Part shown: one piece after another, positions 34,283-42,700 of the stretch
Layout of the letters: each line of letters opens with the position of its first letter
Position numbering within the stretch: the stretch's first letter is position 1
NCBI GenBank assembly: GCA_017934955.1
Contig: JAGBIO010000006.1
Location: 1 to 64,000 of the forward strand
Direction: 5' to 3'
Source: Clostridia bacterium
GTDB lineage: Bacteria; Bacillota; Clostridia; TANB77; RGIG9151
DNA length: 64,000 nucleotides
The notes under the pieces: model-generated
What the model was told of the DNA's origin: nothing
Database searches by the model: none
What the model saw: only the letters and a program-made list of their open reading frames with translations
Position numbers and translations under genes: made by a program

Positions 34283-34765
34283 ATGGTTTATGCGATGTTT
34301 ATTTGTACGGTTTCTTGTATTCTTTTTGTCATGTCGACAATTCGGATGCATTCTGTGAAGAAATGGATGAAATCGCAAATAAAGATTTTAGATGGCAAGA
34401 AAAATGAGTTGAATGAATTGATTGATTCTGCAACCGATATGGTACATGAGTTAAATCATATTTCGGACTATGTTGTAACAACGGTAGATGTAAAAAATGC
34501 TGAGTTGAACAATACTTTGCAGTTTGTGGATGAGAAGATGGCGGAATGCAGAGAGATGTTTGCGCAGAATGATAAAAATAAAGTGGTGACTTTCCCGTCA
34601 CAGGGAATCAGCCAACAGGTTGTTCATGGAAAGAAGCAAGAAATTGAGGAACTTTTCGGAAACGGGTATGATGTAGCAGATATTGCGAAGGAACTTGGAA
34701 TCGGAAAGGGCGAAATTCAGTTGATTTTAGGAATGACAGAAAGATATTTACAAGTTGCAAATTAA
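34283..34765 (+). CDS. Membrane-anchored DUF6115-like protein of flagellar operon
   Basis: A 160-residue protein: N-terminal transmembrane segment (about 2-19, VYAMFICTVSCILFVMS), a coiled-coil central part and a C-terminal helix-turn-helix-like stretch (QEIEELFGNGYDVADIAKELGIGKGEIQLIL in parts, about 118-148). This arrangement is found in small proteins encoded next to flagellar genes in Firmicutes. ATG 34283 behind AAAGAGG; upstream in-frame codons lie within a family-D repeat. Function unknown. Confidence 0.7.
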   Translation: MVYAMFICTVSCILFVMSTIRMHSVKKWMKSQIKILDGKKNELNELIDSATDMVHELNHISDYVVTTVDVKNAELNNTLQFVDEKMAECREMFAQNDKNKVVTFPSQGISQQVVHGKKQEIEELFGNGYDVADIAKELGIGKGEIQLILGMTERYLQVAN

Positions 34766-34785
34766 AGGGCCGAAGAGGTCCTTTT

Positions 34786-34922
34786 GTACTTGTATAGGAA
34801 AAATCGGAGATTTTGCCTATACAAGTACAAACGCTCCGCGAGGAAGCACACTCGCACGAAAGGAAAGTTGCTACGCAACTCGTGCTCGGCGCAGAGTGTT
34901 TTGCTTTCGCAAAACACTTTTC
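34786..34922 (+). repeat. Family-D element (D2)
   Basis: First hairpin GTACTTGTATAGG/CCTATACAAGTAC (34786-34828); conserved core CGCTCCGC-AGGAAGCACACTCG...GCTCGGCGC (34832-34892) that itself folds GCACGA/TCGTGC and GTTGC/GCAAC; terminal hairpin GTGTTTTGC/GCAAAACAC with T-rich end. Copy D3 at 39317 has the same core but different hairpin arms. Confidence 0.75.
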
Positions 34923-34949
34923 TTATATTTATAAGAAATTTGAGAAAAA

Positions 34950-35105
34950 ATGGACAGCATGAAAGAGGCGCAAACAGATTGAATGGACACAATAAATTGT
35001 GTCCGTACAGAAAAGAAGAGGCAAGAAAGAGGCACAAACAGATTGTAGGGACAGCATTCATGCTGTCCACAGGAAAAGGCAGGACAGCATGAATGCTGTC
35101 CGTAC
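34950..35105. repeat. Three full and one truncated family-A repeats
   Basis: Half-copy at about 34951-34965; hairpins at about 34984-35008 (GACACAA), 35045-35069 (TGTAGG-tagged) and 35081-35105; the last two form a composite with the GGCACAAAC left end. Confidence 0.85.
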
Positions 35106-35135
35106 ACAGAAAAAGGCACAAAGTAGGAGGCAGTT

Positions 35136-36359
35136 ATGTTTCATAAGGTAGTATTGGAAAACGGAATTCGAGTGGTGAGCTTTCCGATGCCGGAGATGCG
35201 TTCGGTGTCGGTTGGTTTATGGATAGAGGCAGGTTCGAGGCATGAGAATTTGGAGAATAACGGGATTTCGCATTTTATTGAGCATTTGTTGTTTAAGGGA
35301 ACAGAGAAGCGAAGTGCGAAGAAGATTGCGGAGATTTTTGATTCGATTGGCGGACAGATTAACGCTTTTACAGGAAAGGAAGCGACTTGTTTTTATACAA
35401 AGACATTAAGTAAGTATTTGGAGTTATCGATCGATGTCTTGTCGGATATCTTCTTTCATTCTTTAATAAATCCTTCTGAAATGGAATTGGAGAAATCAGT
35501 GGTTATTGAGGAAATCCACATGTATGAGGATTCGCCGGAAGAAATCGTTCATGATTTGGTGACGGAATTGGCATGGAAAAAGTCGTTAGGATATCCGATT
35601 TTAGGGACTTTGGATAATATACAAAATATGACAAGAAAAGATATTGTGGATTATAAGAATTTGCACTATACTCCGAATCGTGTGGTGATTGCGGTTGCGG
35701 GAAATTATGATGAAAAGAAGTTGGACAAGCTGATTCGAAAATATTTTGCGGATTGGAAGGCGGATTTTTCTAAAGTGACGTATGAGGAAAATCTTTTTCA
35801 TGCCGGAGAACAGTTTGTGGAGAAGGATACCGAGCAGGCGCATTTTTGCATTTCTTATCCGGGATTAAAGAGTAAGGATGATCTTACTTATTCGGCTTTG
35901 GCGTTAAATAATATCTTAGGTGGCGGAATGAGTTCGCGGTTGTTTCAGGAGATTCGTGAGAAGCGTGGATTGGCGTATTCGGTTTATACCTATGTTACAT
36001 CTTATAAGGAAGAGGGCCTTTTTACGATATATGGCGGAATTAATCCGGAGAATTATACGAAGGTGATGGCGTTACTAAATGCGGAGATTGAAAAGATTTT
36101 TCACAAGCAACCGTCTGCGCGAGAGATTAAAAATGCGAAGGAACAGCTAAAAGGAAACTTTTTATTGGGACTTGAGAATACGACTTCGATTATGAGTTAT
36201 ATCGGAAAGTCGGAACTTTTATGGAATGAGATTGAAACTTTTGAGGAAGTTATTGAGAAAATTGAAAAAATAGACGATGAATCTATTGGAGTTGTAAAAG
36301 AAAAGATTTTTGCCGAAGGAGAAACAGCGAAGGTGGTTATTGGCGAGGTGGAGGCTTAG
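35136..36359 (+). CDS. M16-family zinc peptidase
   Basis: A 407-residue processing-peptidase-like enzyme (pitrilysin/insulinase family, YmxG type). The inverted zinc motif HFIEH is at residues 46-50 (HxxEH) and the distal Glu ligand lies in VVIEEIHMYEDSPEE near residue 126. The second half-domain carries the R/Y motif region NNILGGGMSSRLFQEIREKRGLAYSVY (in parts). ATG 35136 has GGAGGCAG upstream. Soluble; probably cytoplasmic peptide turnover. Confidence 0.92.
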   Translation: MFHKVVLENGIRVVSFPMPEMRSVSVGLWIEAGSRHENLENNGISHFIEHLLFKGTEKRSAKKIAEIFDSIGGQINAFTGKEATCFYTKTLSKYLELSIDVLSDIFFHSLINPSEMELEKSVVIEEIHMYEDSPEEIVHDLVTELAWKKSLGYPILGTLDNIQNMTRKDIVDYKNLHYTPNRVVIAVAGNYDEKKLDKLIRKYFADWKADFSKVTYEENLFHAGEQFVEKDTEQAHFCISYPGLKSKDDLTYSALALNNILGGGMSSRLFQEIREKRGLAYSVYTYVTSYKEEGLFTIYGGINPENYTKVMALLNAEIEKIFHKQPSAREIKNAKEQLKGNFLLGLENTTSIMSYIGKSELLWNEIETFEEVIEKIEKIDDESIGVVKEKIFAEGETAKVVIGEVEA

Positions 36360-36362
36360 AAC

Positions 36363-37067
36363 GTGGAAAAAATGAAGTGGAAAAGAATGGAGAAGATTTG
36401 GTTAATTGCGTCTCTCTTGATTATTTTAGCAGGTATTTTGGTGAGAAACTTGTATTTAGGGTTCGACATTTCGAAGTGGTACTATACCGTTGCGTCGGAT
36501 TTGGCAGCTTTGTTCGGCGTTACATATGTATTTTGTATTGCGAAACAAGAACGTTTTGCGTATTTGTTTGGTGTTCTGAATGTGATTTTGTATGCGTTTG
36601 TCATGTTTCAAAAGAGCATTTATATCAGCGCGGCGTATAATATTTTATACAGTTTACCGGTGCTGATTTACGGATTTATTTATTGGGGAAAGGTGCAGGA
36701 TTCCCAAAATAGCGGTGTAAAGTATTTGACAAGACCACAGAAAATTTTTACATTTTGCCTTTGTGTTGTTTTAATGGTTGGTTTTGCGCTTCTTTCTAAG
36801 TTTGTCTTGAAGGGGGAAAATGTTGTTTTGGATGCGATTGTTTCAGTTTCGGCTTGTGTGGCGACGTTTCTGATGGCGAAGAAGTATATGGAACAGTGGA
36901 TTTTATTTATTATTGCGAATTTTTTTGGAGTGCTGTTGTTTTTACAAGTGAATTTTCATGATGTATCGAATATTGAGCTTTTATTGATGTGGTGTATTTA
37001 TTTTGTGAATTCGATTTATGGGGCGGTTCATTGGAAGAATAATTATGGTAAGGAAAGAGTGGAGTGA
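36363..37067 (+). CDS. PnuC-like nicotinamide riboside transporter
   Basis: A 234-residue membrane protein with about seven hydrophobic segments. It matches the PnuC family in pattern: YLFGVLNVILYAFVMFQ..IYISAAYNILYSLPVLIYGFIYW (in parts, about 75-118) with the Trp/Asn/Tyr positions of the substrate path, and a C-terminal IYFVNSIYGAVHW. PnuC proteins import nicotinamide riboside for NAD synthesis. GTG 36363 lies 3 bp after the peptidase gene with GGTGGAGG upstream; ATG 36372 is an alternative. Substrate inferred from family. Confidence 0.75.
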   Translation: MEKMKWKRMEKIWLIASLLIILAGILVRNLYLGFDISKWYYTVASDLAALFGVTYVFCIAKQERFAYLFGVLNVILYAFVMFQKSIYISAAYNILYSLPVLIYGFIYWGKVQDSQNSGVKYLTRPQKIFTFCLCVVLMVGFALLSKFVLKGENVVLDAIVSVSACVATFLMAKKYMEQWILFIIANFFGVLLFLQVNFHDVSNIELLLMWCIYFVNSIYGAVHWKNNYGKERVE

Positions 37068-37072
37068 GGGAA

Positions 37073-37855
37073 ATGAAACGATTCATACTTTCTTTGATTT
37101 CGGTGATGATTTTGATTACCGTTTGTGTGGCGATGACTTCTTCGGAAAGACAGGACAAGTATGTGGCTGTTTTTCATCCGGCTGCGGTGAAGACGCAAGA
37201 TGTGGCAGAGGAGTTTTTCGGAAAGGAAGAAATAATCCCGGAGGAGCCGGTCGTGAAAGAGCCGGTTGTAGAAGAGCCGAAAGTGTATGACGGGGTTGTA
37301 TATTTAACTTTTGATGATGGTCCGGTGGAGGCAATTACCGTTCCGATTTTGGATATTTTGAAGGAATACGGTGTAAAAGCGACGTTTTTTACCTTGGGTT
37401 CTTATGGGGAGAGAAATCCGGAAATTTTAAAGCGTCAGGCGGAGGAAGGACATACCGTTGCAAACCATTCTTATTCGCATAAGAAGGATATCTTTCAGTC
37501 GCTTTCTACCTTCCAATCTGAGATTGAGAAGACAAATGAAGTGATTTTAAATGCGACGGGAAAAGAAGTGAAGTTTTTCCGTATTCCGTATGGAACGAAG
37601 GTGGGGGCGGCGTATAAAGAGTATTTGGATTCGTTAGGGATGGAAGTAATCGGTTGGAATTGTGAAAGTTATGACTCGAGAACGCCGAAGAGAACGGCGG
37701 AGCAGATTTTAGAGGGTGTGAAGAGTACCTCAAAAGGAAAAAAAGAAGTGATTGTGATTATGCACGATACATACGGAAAGACGGAGACGGTAAAGGCGTT
37801 ACCGAGCGTTATTGAGTATTTTCAGAGCATTAATTATGAATTTAAGGCGTTTTAA
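37073..37855 (+). CDS. Secreted/membrane-anchored polysaccharide deacetylase
   Basis: A 260-residue NodB-type carbohydrate esterase likely acting on peptidoglycan or cell-wall glycans. N-terminal signal or anchor (KRFILSLISVMILITVCVAM), a Pro/Glu/Val spacer (EEPVVKEPVVEEPKV), then the catalytic domain: LTFDDGP (metal-binding Asp), HSYSH (metal-binding His pair), RIPYG and a terminal IVIMHDTYGKTETV. ATG 37073 with GGAG 8 bp upstream, overlapping the end of the pnuC-like gene region by spacing of only 5 bp. Confidence 0.93.
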   Translation: MKRFILSLISVMILITVCVAMTSSERQDKYVAVFHPAAVKTQDVAEEFFGKEEIIPEEPVVKEPVVEEPKVYDGVVYLTFDDGPVEAITVPILDILKEYGVKATFFTLGSYGERNPEILKRQAEEGHTVANHSYSHKKDIFQSLSTFQSEIEKTNEVILNATGKEVKFFRIPYGTKVGAAYKEYLDSLGMEVIGWNCESYDSRTPKRTAEQILEGVKSTSKGKKEVIVIMHDTYGKTETVKALPSVIEYFQSINYEFKAF

Positions 37856-37857
37856 TG

Positions 37858-37987
37858 TGGACACAATAAATTGTGTCCGTACAGAAGGAAAGAGGCAAGA
37901 AAGACTTATAAACATATTGTAGGGACAGCATTTATGCTGTCCACGGAAAAGGCAGAAAGGCAGGACAGCATGAATGCTGTCCGTACA
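37858..37987. repeat. Three family-A repeats
   Basis: GACACAA hairpin at about 37859-37883, then a composite pair at 37919-37944 and 37962-37986 with linker GGAAAAGGCAGAAAGGCA. Confidence 0.9.
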
Positions 37988-38025
37988 GAGGAGATGAAGC
38001 ATGGATAGTGTGGGAATAGATTGAG

Positions 38026-38057
38026 AAATATTTAAGGTAGATAACTTAAATATTTTT
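38026..38057 (+). terminator. Hairpin with T-run upstream of phosphoesterase gene
   Basis: AAATATTTAAG (38026-38036) and CTTAAATATTT (38045-38055) followed by T's. Confidence 0.6.
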
Positions 38058-38086
38058 AGTAATTTTCATAGGAAGGGAGGCAGAAA

Positions 38087-38776
38087 ATGGCGATATGGGC
38101 AATCTCTGATTTTCATTTATCTTTTGGGGTAAAGGATAAACCGATGAATGTGTTCGGGGAAAATTGGAACGGGTATGAGGAAAAGTTACGAGAAAATTGG
38201 ATAGCGAAGGTAAAGCCTGATGATACGGTGCTTATGGCGGGCGATTTCTCTTGGGGAATGTATTTGGAGGAAACGATTGAGGATTTTGCGTTTTTGAAGG
38301 AGCTTCCGGGACGAAAGATTATGGTGAAGGGAAACCATGATTATTGGTGGGAAACGCTTAGCAAGATGAAGGCGTTTATGAAGGAACAGAAGTTTGAGAA
38401 TATTGAATTTTTACATAATAATTTTTTCGTAGTAGGGGATACCGCGATTTGTGGTACGCGTGGCTGGGAAATCGGATGTGAGGATTTACCGGCAGATCAG
38501 GATCGAAAAGTGTATCTTCGTGAAAAAGAGCGTTTGGTGCGGTCACTAAACTTAGCGAAGGAAGCGGGTTATCGGAAGATGATCGTGATGTTGCATTATA
38601 ATCTCAGTAACAATCGGGAATATTTAGAGATTATGAAGCGGTATCCGGTAAGCGATTGTGTATATGGGCATTTGCATGGGAAAGCAGAGTCGTTGGTTAC
38701 GGAAAATTCCGGAATTCGTTTTTCCTGTACTTCCTGCGATTTGATTGGTTTTGATCCGATTTTGATTGAGGAGTAG
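38087..38776 (+). CDS. Calcineurin-like metallophosphoesterase
   Basis: A 229-residue binuclear-metal phosphoesterase with all motifs: ISDFHLS (residues 5-11), GDFSWG, KGNHDYWW (motif III), LHYN and GHLHG. The substrate is not evident; relatives act on nucleotides, phospholipids or nucleic acids. ATG 38087 behind AGGGAGGCAG. It stands alone between repeats. Confidence 0.92.
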   Translation: MAIWAISDFHLSFGVKDKPMNVFGENWNGYEEKLRENWIAKVKPDDTVLMAGDFSWGMYLEETIEDFAFLKELPGRKIMVKGNHDYWWETLSKMKAFMKEQKFENIEFLHNNFFVVGDTAICGTRGWEIGCEDLPADQDRKVYLREKERLVRSLNLAKEAGYRKMIVMLHYNLSNNREYLEIMKRYPVSDCVYGHLHGKAESLVTENSGIRFSCTSCDLIGFDPILIEE

Positions 38777-38804
38777 TTCTTATGAAGTAGGGACACAATG
38801 ACGG

Positions 38805-38874
38805 CACAAACACTGTAGGAACAGCATTCATGCTGTCCAGAGAAAAGGCAGGACAGCATAAATGCTGTCCGTAC
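38805..38874. repeat. Composite pair of family-A repeats
   Basis: GGCACAAACACTGTAGGAACAGC hairpin (about 38814-38838, one mismatched arm base) and a second hairpin at 38849-38873, linker AGAGAAAAGGCA. Confidence 0.85.
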
Positions 38875-38992
38875 GTTACAATTCATACTATAGATTTGTA
38901 ATTTTTGAAAAATATCAACGGAAAGAGGTTTGTAGGGGACGGCGTCCTCGACGTCCTGATATATTTGTAACAATTTAAGTCTGAACTGTAAC
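38875..38992. mobile_element. MITE-like element with family-B core (118 bp)
   Basis: Ends GTTACAATTCATACT (38875-38889) and AAGTCTGAACTGTAAC (38977-38992); core hairpin GGGGACGGCGTCC...GACGTCC at about 38936-38958. Confidence 0.8.
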
Positions 38993-39021
38993 ATAATTTT
39001 ACATAATTTTTTAAAAACCTA

Positions 39022-39050
39022 TTGACATTTATGTCAACTTTATATATAAT
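39022..39050 (+). promoter_or_regulatory. Consensus sigma-A promoter of the c-di-GMP riboswitch
   Basis: TTGACA (39022-39027), 17-bp spacer, TATAAT (39045-39050). The -35 lies in a palindrome TTGACAT-TT-ATGTCAA, a possible operator. Start predicted near 39057. Confidence 0.85.
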
Positions 39051-39057
39051 TAAAATA

Positions 39058-39145
39058 TGAAATCCGAAAGGGCAAACCAATCGAAAGGTTGGGACGCAAA
39101 ACTACGGTCCTAATGTCGTAAGACAATGGAAGCCGGGTCGCCGAA
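39058..39145 (+). ncRNA. Class I cyclic di-GMP riboswitch (GEMM-I)
   Basis: All hallmarks are visible: GGGCAAACC (39070-39078), tetraloop CGAAAG (39082-39087), GGGACGCAAA (39091-39100), the receptor-like CCTAATG...CAATGG and GCCGGGTCGCC (39132-39142). It binds c-di-GMP, the second messenger controlling motility against attachment. The terminator follows 20 nt later, so it is an expression switch, but the next convincing coding gene is about 570 nt further on. Confidence 0.95.
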
Positions 39146-39164
39146 GAAATAGAGTGAATTTATT

Positions 39165-39200
39165 AACTCCGTTTCGGGCAACCCCGAAATGGAGTTTTTT
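39165..39200 (+). terminator. Riboswitch terminator
   Basis: AACTCCGTTTCGGG/CCCCGAAATGGAGTT stem with T6 tail. Confidence 0.92.
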
Positions 39201-39202
39201 AG

Positions 39203-39316
39203 GTTGAGACGTGAGTCTGCCTTTCGGAATCATACATTACCATAAGAGAGAATGTAAGGCGCTAATGATTCCCGATGGGCGAACGTAGTGATGCTGCTTC
39301 TCTCTATGGAATTTCT
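39203..39316 (+). ncRNA. Unassigned structured region, possible pseudoknot
   Basis: Hairpins GAC/GTC (39208-39217), GGAATCAT/ATGATTCC (39226-39233 with 39265-39272) and ACATT/AATGT inside it. The loop CCATAAGAGAG (39240-39250) can pair with CTCTCTATGG (39300-39309), giving a pseudoknot. No ORF. I could not match it to an RNA class I know. Confidence 0.45.
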
Positions 39317-39434
39317 TTTCAATAGGGAAAATTTTCCATTGAAATGCTCCGCAAGGAAGCACACTCGCACGAAAGGAAAGTTGCTACGCAACTCGTGCTC
39401 GGCGCGGGTGTTTTCCCTACGGAAAACACTTTTC
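39317..39434 (+). repeat. Family-D element (D3)
   Basis: First hairpin TTTCAAT(A)GGGAAAA/TTTTCCATTGAAA; core nearly identical to D2 (GCTCCGCAAGGAAGCACACT...GCTCGGCGC); terminal hairpin GTGTTTTCC/GGAAAACAC. It appears inserted within the structured region. Confidence 0.75.
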
Positions 39435-39653
39435 AAATTAAGGAGGGATGCGGAAGGCGAGGCTATTTCGCCGAACAAATGTCCTGAGGGTAACTGCTTG
39501 GTTAGCGGTTGCGGAAACGTATATACGTCATTACAATTGAATAGTAAGGTGACGGAAGAATAAGAAATCTCGTGATTTCTTAGAGGAACAAGATCCTCAG
39601 ATTTTGAAAAAGGGGACTTCTAAACTCAGAGTTTGGAGAGGTCTTCTTTTTTT
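39435..39653 (+). ncRNA. Unassigned multi-hairpin region ending in a terminator
   Basis: Successive hairpins GGCGA/TCGCC (39456-39472), AACTGCT/AGCGGTT (39492-39510), ACGTATATACGT (39517-39528), AAGAAATC/GATTTCTT (39562-39581), GAGGA/TCCTC (39583-39598), then a terminator with arms around CAG (39614-39643) and T7 tail. The density of stems suggests a real RNA continuing from 39203. Confidence 0.45.
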
Positions 39654-39696
39654 GTGCAGTACAGCGTGAGGAAAATAGGGAATTTTAAGGATTCGT

Positions 39697-39724
39697 TAAA
39701 GAAAGAGATAAGATTTTCCGATAA
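39697..39724 (+). promoter_or_regulatory. Sigma-28 (FliA) type promoter
   Basis: TAAA (39697-39700), 16-bp spacer, TCCGATAA (39717-39724), against the consensus TAAA-N15-GCCGATAA. It lies 46 bp before the 1293-residue protein gene. Confidence 0.65.
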
Positions 39725-39770
39725 GTAAATCAGAAAAGGCATAAATGGAGAATATTGGGGGAGTGGTAGA

Positions 39771-42700
39771 ATGAGAAAGAAGTTTTTGTTGTTGCTTTTG
39801 ATGATGGTGCCGTTGATGGTGGGGAGAGTGGAGGCGGCACCTGCATTTACTGAAGGAAATGTGGCAACTGCGGATATTACTTTAGTGGATGCCTGTGTCG
39901 GTATATGTGAAGAAGCACCAAAAGATGGGTGCTTAGATAAATTTGGTGGTGTTGATTTAAGATTGGTAGGCGGAAGTTCAGGAATACCGGGACAAATTAT
40001 CCAAGGGAATATGGAAAGTCGAGAGTATTTTATTATAGATGGAAACATGTTTCTTTGCGAAGAACGATGGAAAGTATCAACCAGAGGTATAGAAGGTCTT
40101 AATTATTTGGTTTATGAGGTTGCTACCGATTTAAGTGATACGAAATATAATAGGTGTTATAGTGCTTTAAATAGTTTGTATGCGGCTTTAAATACGCATA
40201 CGGATGACGATCCTGATAATGATGTTGGTAATTATTCTGAAATTTTACAGGATATAATGGATTTGGAAGATTTTATAGCGAAATGTGATAAATTTCGTGG
40301 AGCGTTTACATTATGTAAAATAAAAAATGGCGATGGAAATATTTATCAAACGCTTTTAAAAAATGAATTTTACCAAGCAGCATTAGGAGATAATTCTGCC
40401 TTTAATCTTTTTTCCATTAATAATAATGATTTGGTTGCAGTGAAATCGACCGGAGGTTTATGGAAAGTTTTATCACTTCAAGATCCATTAAAAGAAGTAA
40501 AGATATCATCGTTTAATCATTATAAAGATGATGGTGTTACAGTTTTAATATGTGAACCTTGTTCGCAGTGTATGATATGCCACGAGATTACTGCAATTGG
40601 TGAGTGTGGTGCAGGTTATTATTTATCCTATGGTTGTTTGAATCATGCCTGCTTGTTTGTGCAACATTATGTAATAGATTCTTTTCAAGGGGAACAAGAG
40701 GGTTTGATTTGTCAATCTCAGTTTAGAGTGGGAGGATCTTTATTTTGTAAAGATCATAAATGTCAATTTGACGGTTGTACAGCACCTCAGGATTATTTGA
40801 CGGAGGGTGTTAGTATTTCCGGTGATGGAATATTAACATTTAATGCACATGGACGGTCTAATAGTGAAGGAGATTATTCACCTTATTGTTTAACACATAG
40901 ATGTAAAGCAAATGGATGTCCAGAAGCAGTTTGGATGAATAATTCCACAAAACAAATGTTGACAGAAAACTTAGACAAACTTTCTTGGAATTTCGATCCA
41001 AATAACTATTGCGCATATCATTCGGCACGTTGTACGGTGTGTGATGAAAGTATGGATAAATCAGACTTTGATATAACAGGACAACATTATTGTTCTGAGC
41101 ATACAAAAGTTACTACTCAGTTTGTAGATGGAACAGAGATTACGATTGAAACCCCTGAAGGCTCTATAACCGGAACCTTAAAAGAAGGAATAACTTTTCC
41201 GCTTACTGTAACAGAAGATACTAAAATTTTTGTTAATGGAAAAGAGTATTTTATGCCTGTGGGAGAATATGATGTAGTGGGTATAAAGAAAGCAACGAAT
41301 GTCCAGAAACCGGCAGAATCTAATGAGGCAGAGATATATTATACGAATAACACAAATGAGACTGAAATAATTAAAGTATATCATTATGGAAGAACGGAAG
41401 TTAAAGAGTTGAAGCCGGGAGAATCTATATTATGGGAAGATAGTATTGACGGATACGAAAAATTAGAGGTTCAAGGACCTCCGGCACCGGAAAAAGAAGT
41501 TCCGGAATTTAATGTGCCGAATATGGGGGACAGTTTGATTAATAGTGCCGATCCTTCTTTTAATGGGTTGACTGTTAAGGATGGTATTCTTTATAATAAC
41601 GGGACGAAAGATGTGGAAGTTCCGATAACGAATGCGGATGGAACAACGGGGAGTATTACATTAAAGCCGGGAGAATCTCATTCGATGGTTGAAGAAACTC
41701 AAAAAGATTTGGTAAGTAATAAGCCTAATCCGGGAGAGGTTGAAGCAATTGACGATTCTATTGAGAGTATTAAAAAGGAGCTTGCGTCAGGAACATCAAG
41801 TATGAAAACGTTAAATTGGCCGGTTGGTGAAGATGAATATATTGCTCTTACAGTTGCCAAAAAAGGAGAGGAAGGTTCTAATGGAGAAATATCTTTCTAT
41901 CAGATAAAACCAAATGAGAGCTTTTTCCTTTACATAAAGGAAGGAATGAAAGTTACCATAAATGGAAATGAAATACCTACTGAGCCGGGCCAGTATTTTG
42001 TTGCTGGTCAAAAAAAGGAAGAGAATAGTTCAGGAAGTGGGAACAATTCAGGAAGCGGAATCAATTCAGGAAGCGGAATCAATTCAGGAAGCGGAAGCAA
42101 TTCAGGAAGCGGAAGCAGTTCAGAATTTTACGGAGTCAAGAATGAGAGTGGTGTGACGGTAAAGATTTACGGAGATAGTAATAAAGTAGGAACTACCGTG
42201 GGTGCTGGTAATAGTTATACTTCAACAGAAAAAATTTCGTCAATCAAGAATGACGGGAATGAGAAAATAACCGTTACAGAGAAGTTGGAGGATGGCACTA
42301 CGAATACAACTACAATCGATCCGGGAAAAACATATGTATTGGGGGGAACAATTGAATCGATAACGAAAGCTAAAGATGACGGAAATGGCTCAAACAAAAC
42401 CTCATCAAACAAAACCTCATCAAACAAAACCCCATCAAACACTACTCCAACTTCTTCTCCTGATGATAGCGAGGATGAAAGTAGTTCAAGCAAGGAAAAT
42501 AAGACGTGTACGCATAACAGTAGGACTATAAAATATAATACAGCAGCTCATTGGACAATTTGTAACCTTTGCGGGAAACAACTTACTATGGAGGCACATT
42601 CTTATGCAGTGAATTCGAACCAATGTACCGGTTGTTCTTACAGAAATACCGTTGCAGAGGATAATGGAAAAGTAGTGGCTTTAAAGAAGTTGTTAAATGT

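Noticed and set aside
39058-39653. Riboswitch-controlled group I intron, as known for a c-di-GMP-II riboswitch in Clostridioides
   Set aside because: I could not find the conserved P, Q, R and S core elements of group I introns; the region stays unassigned.
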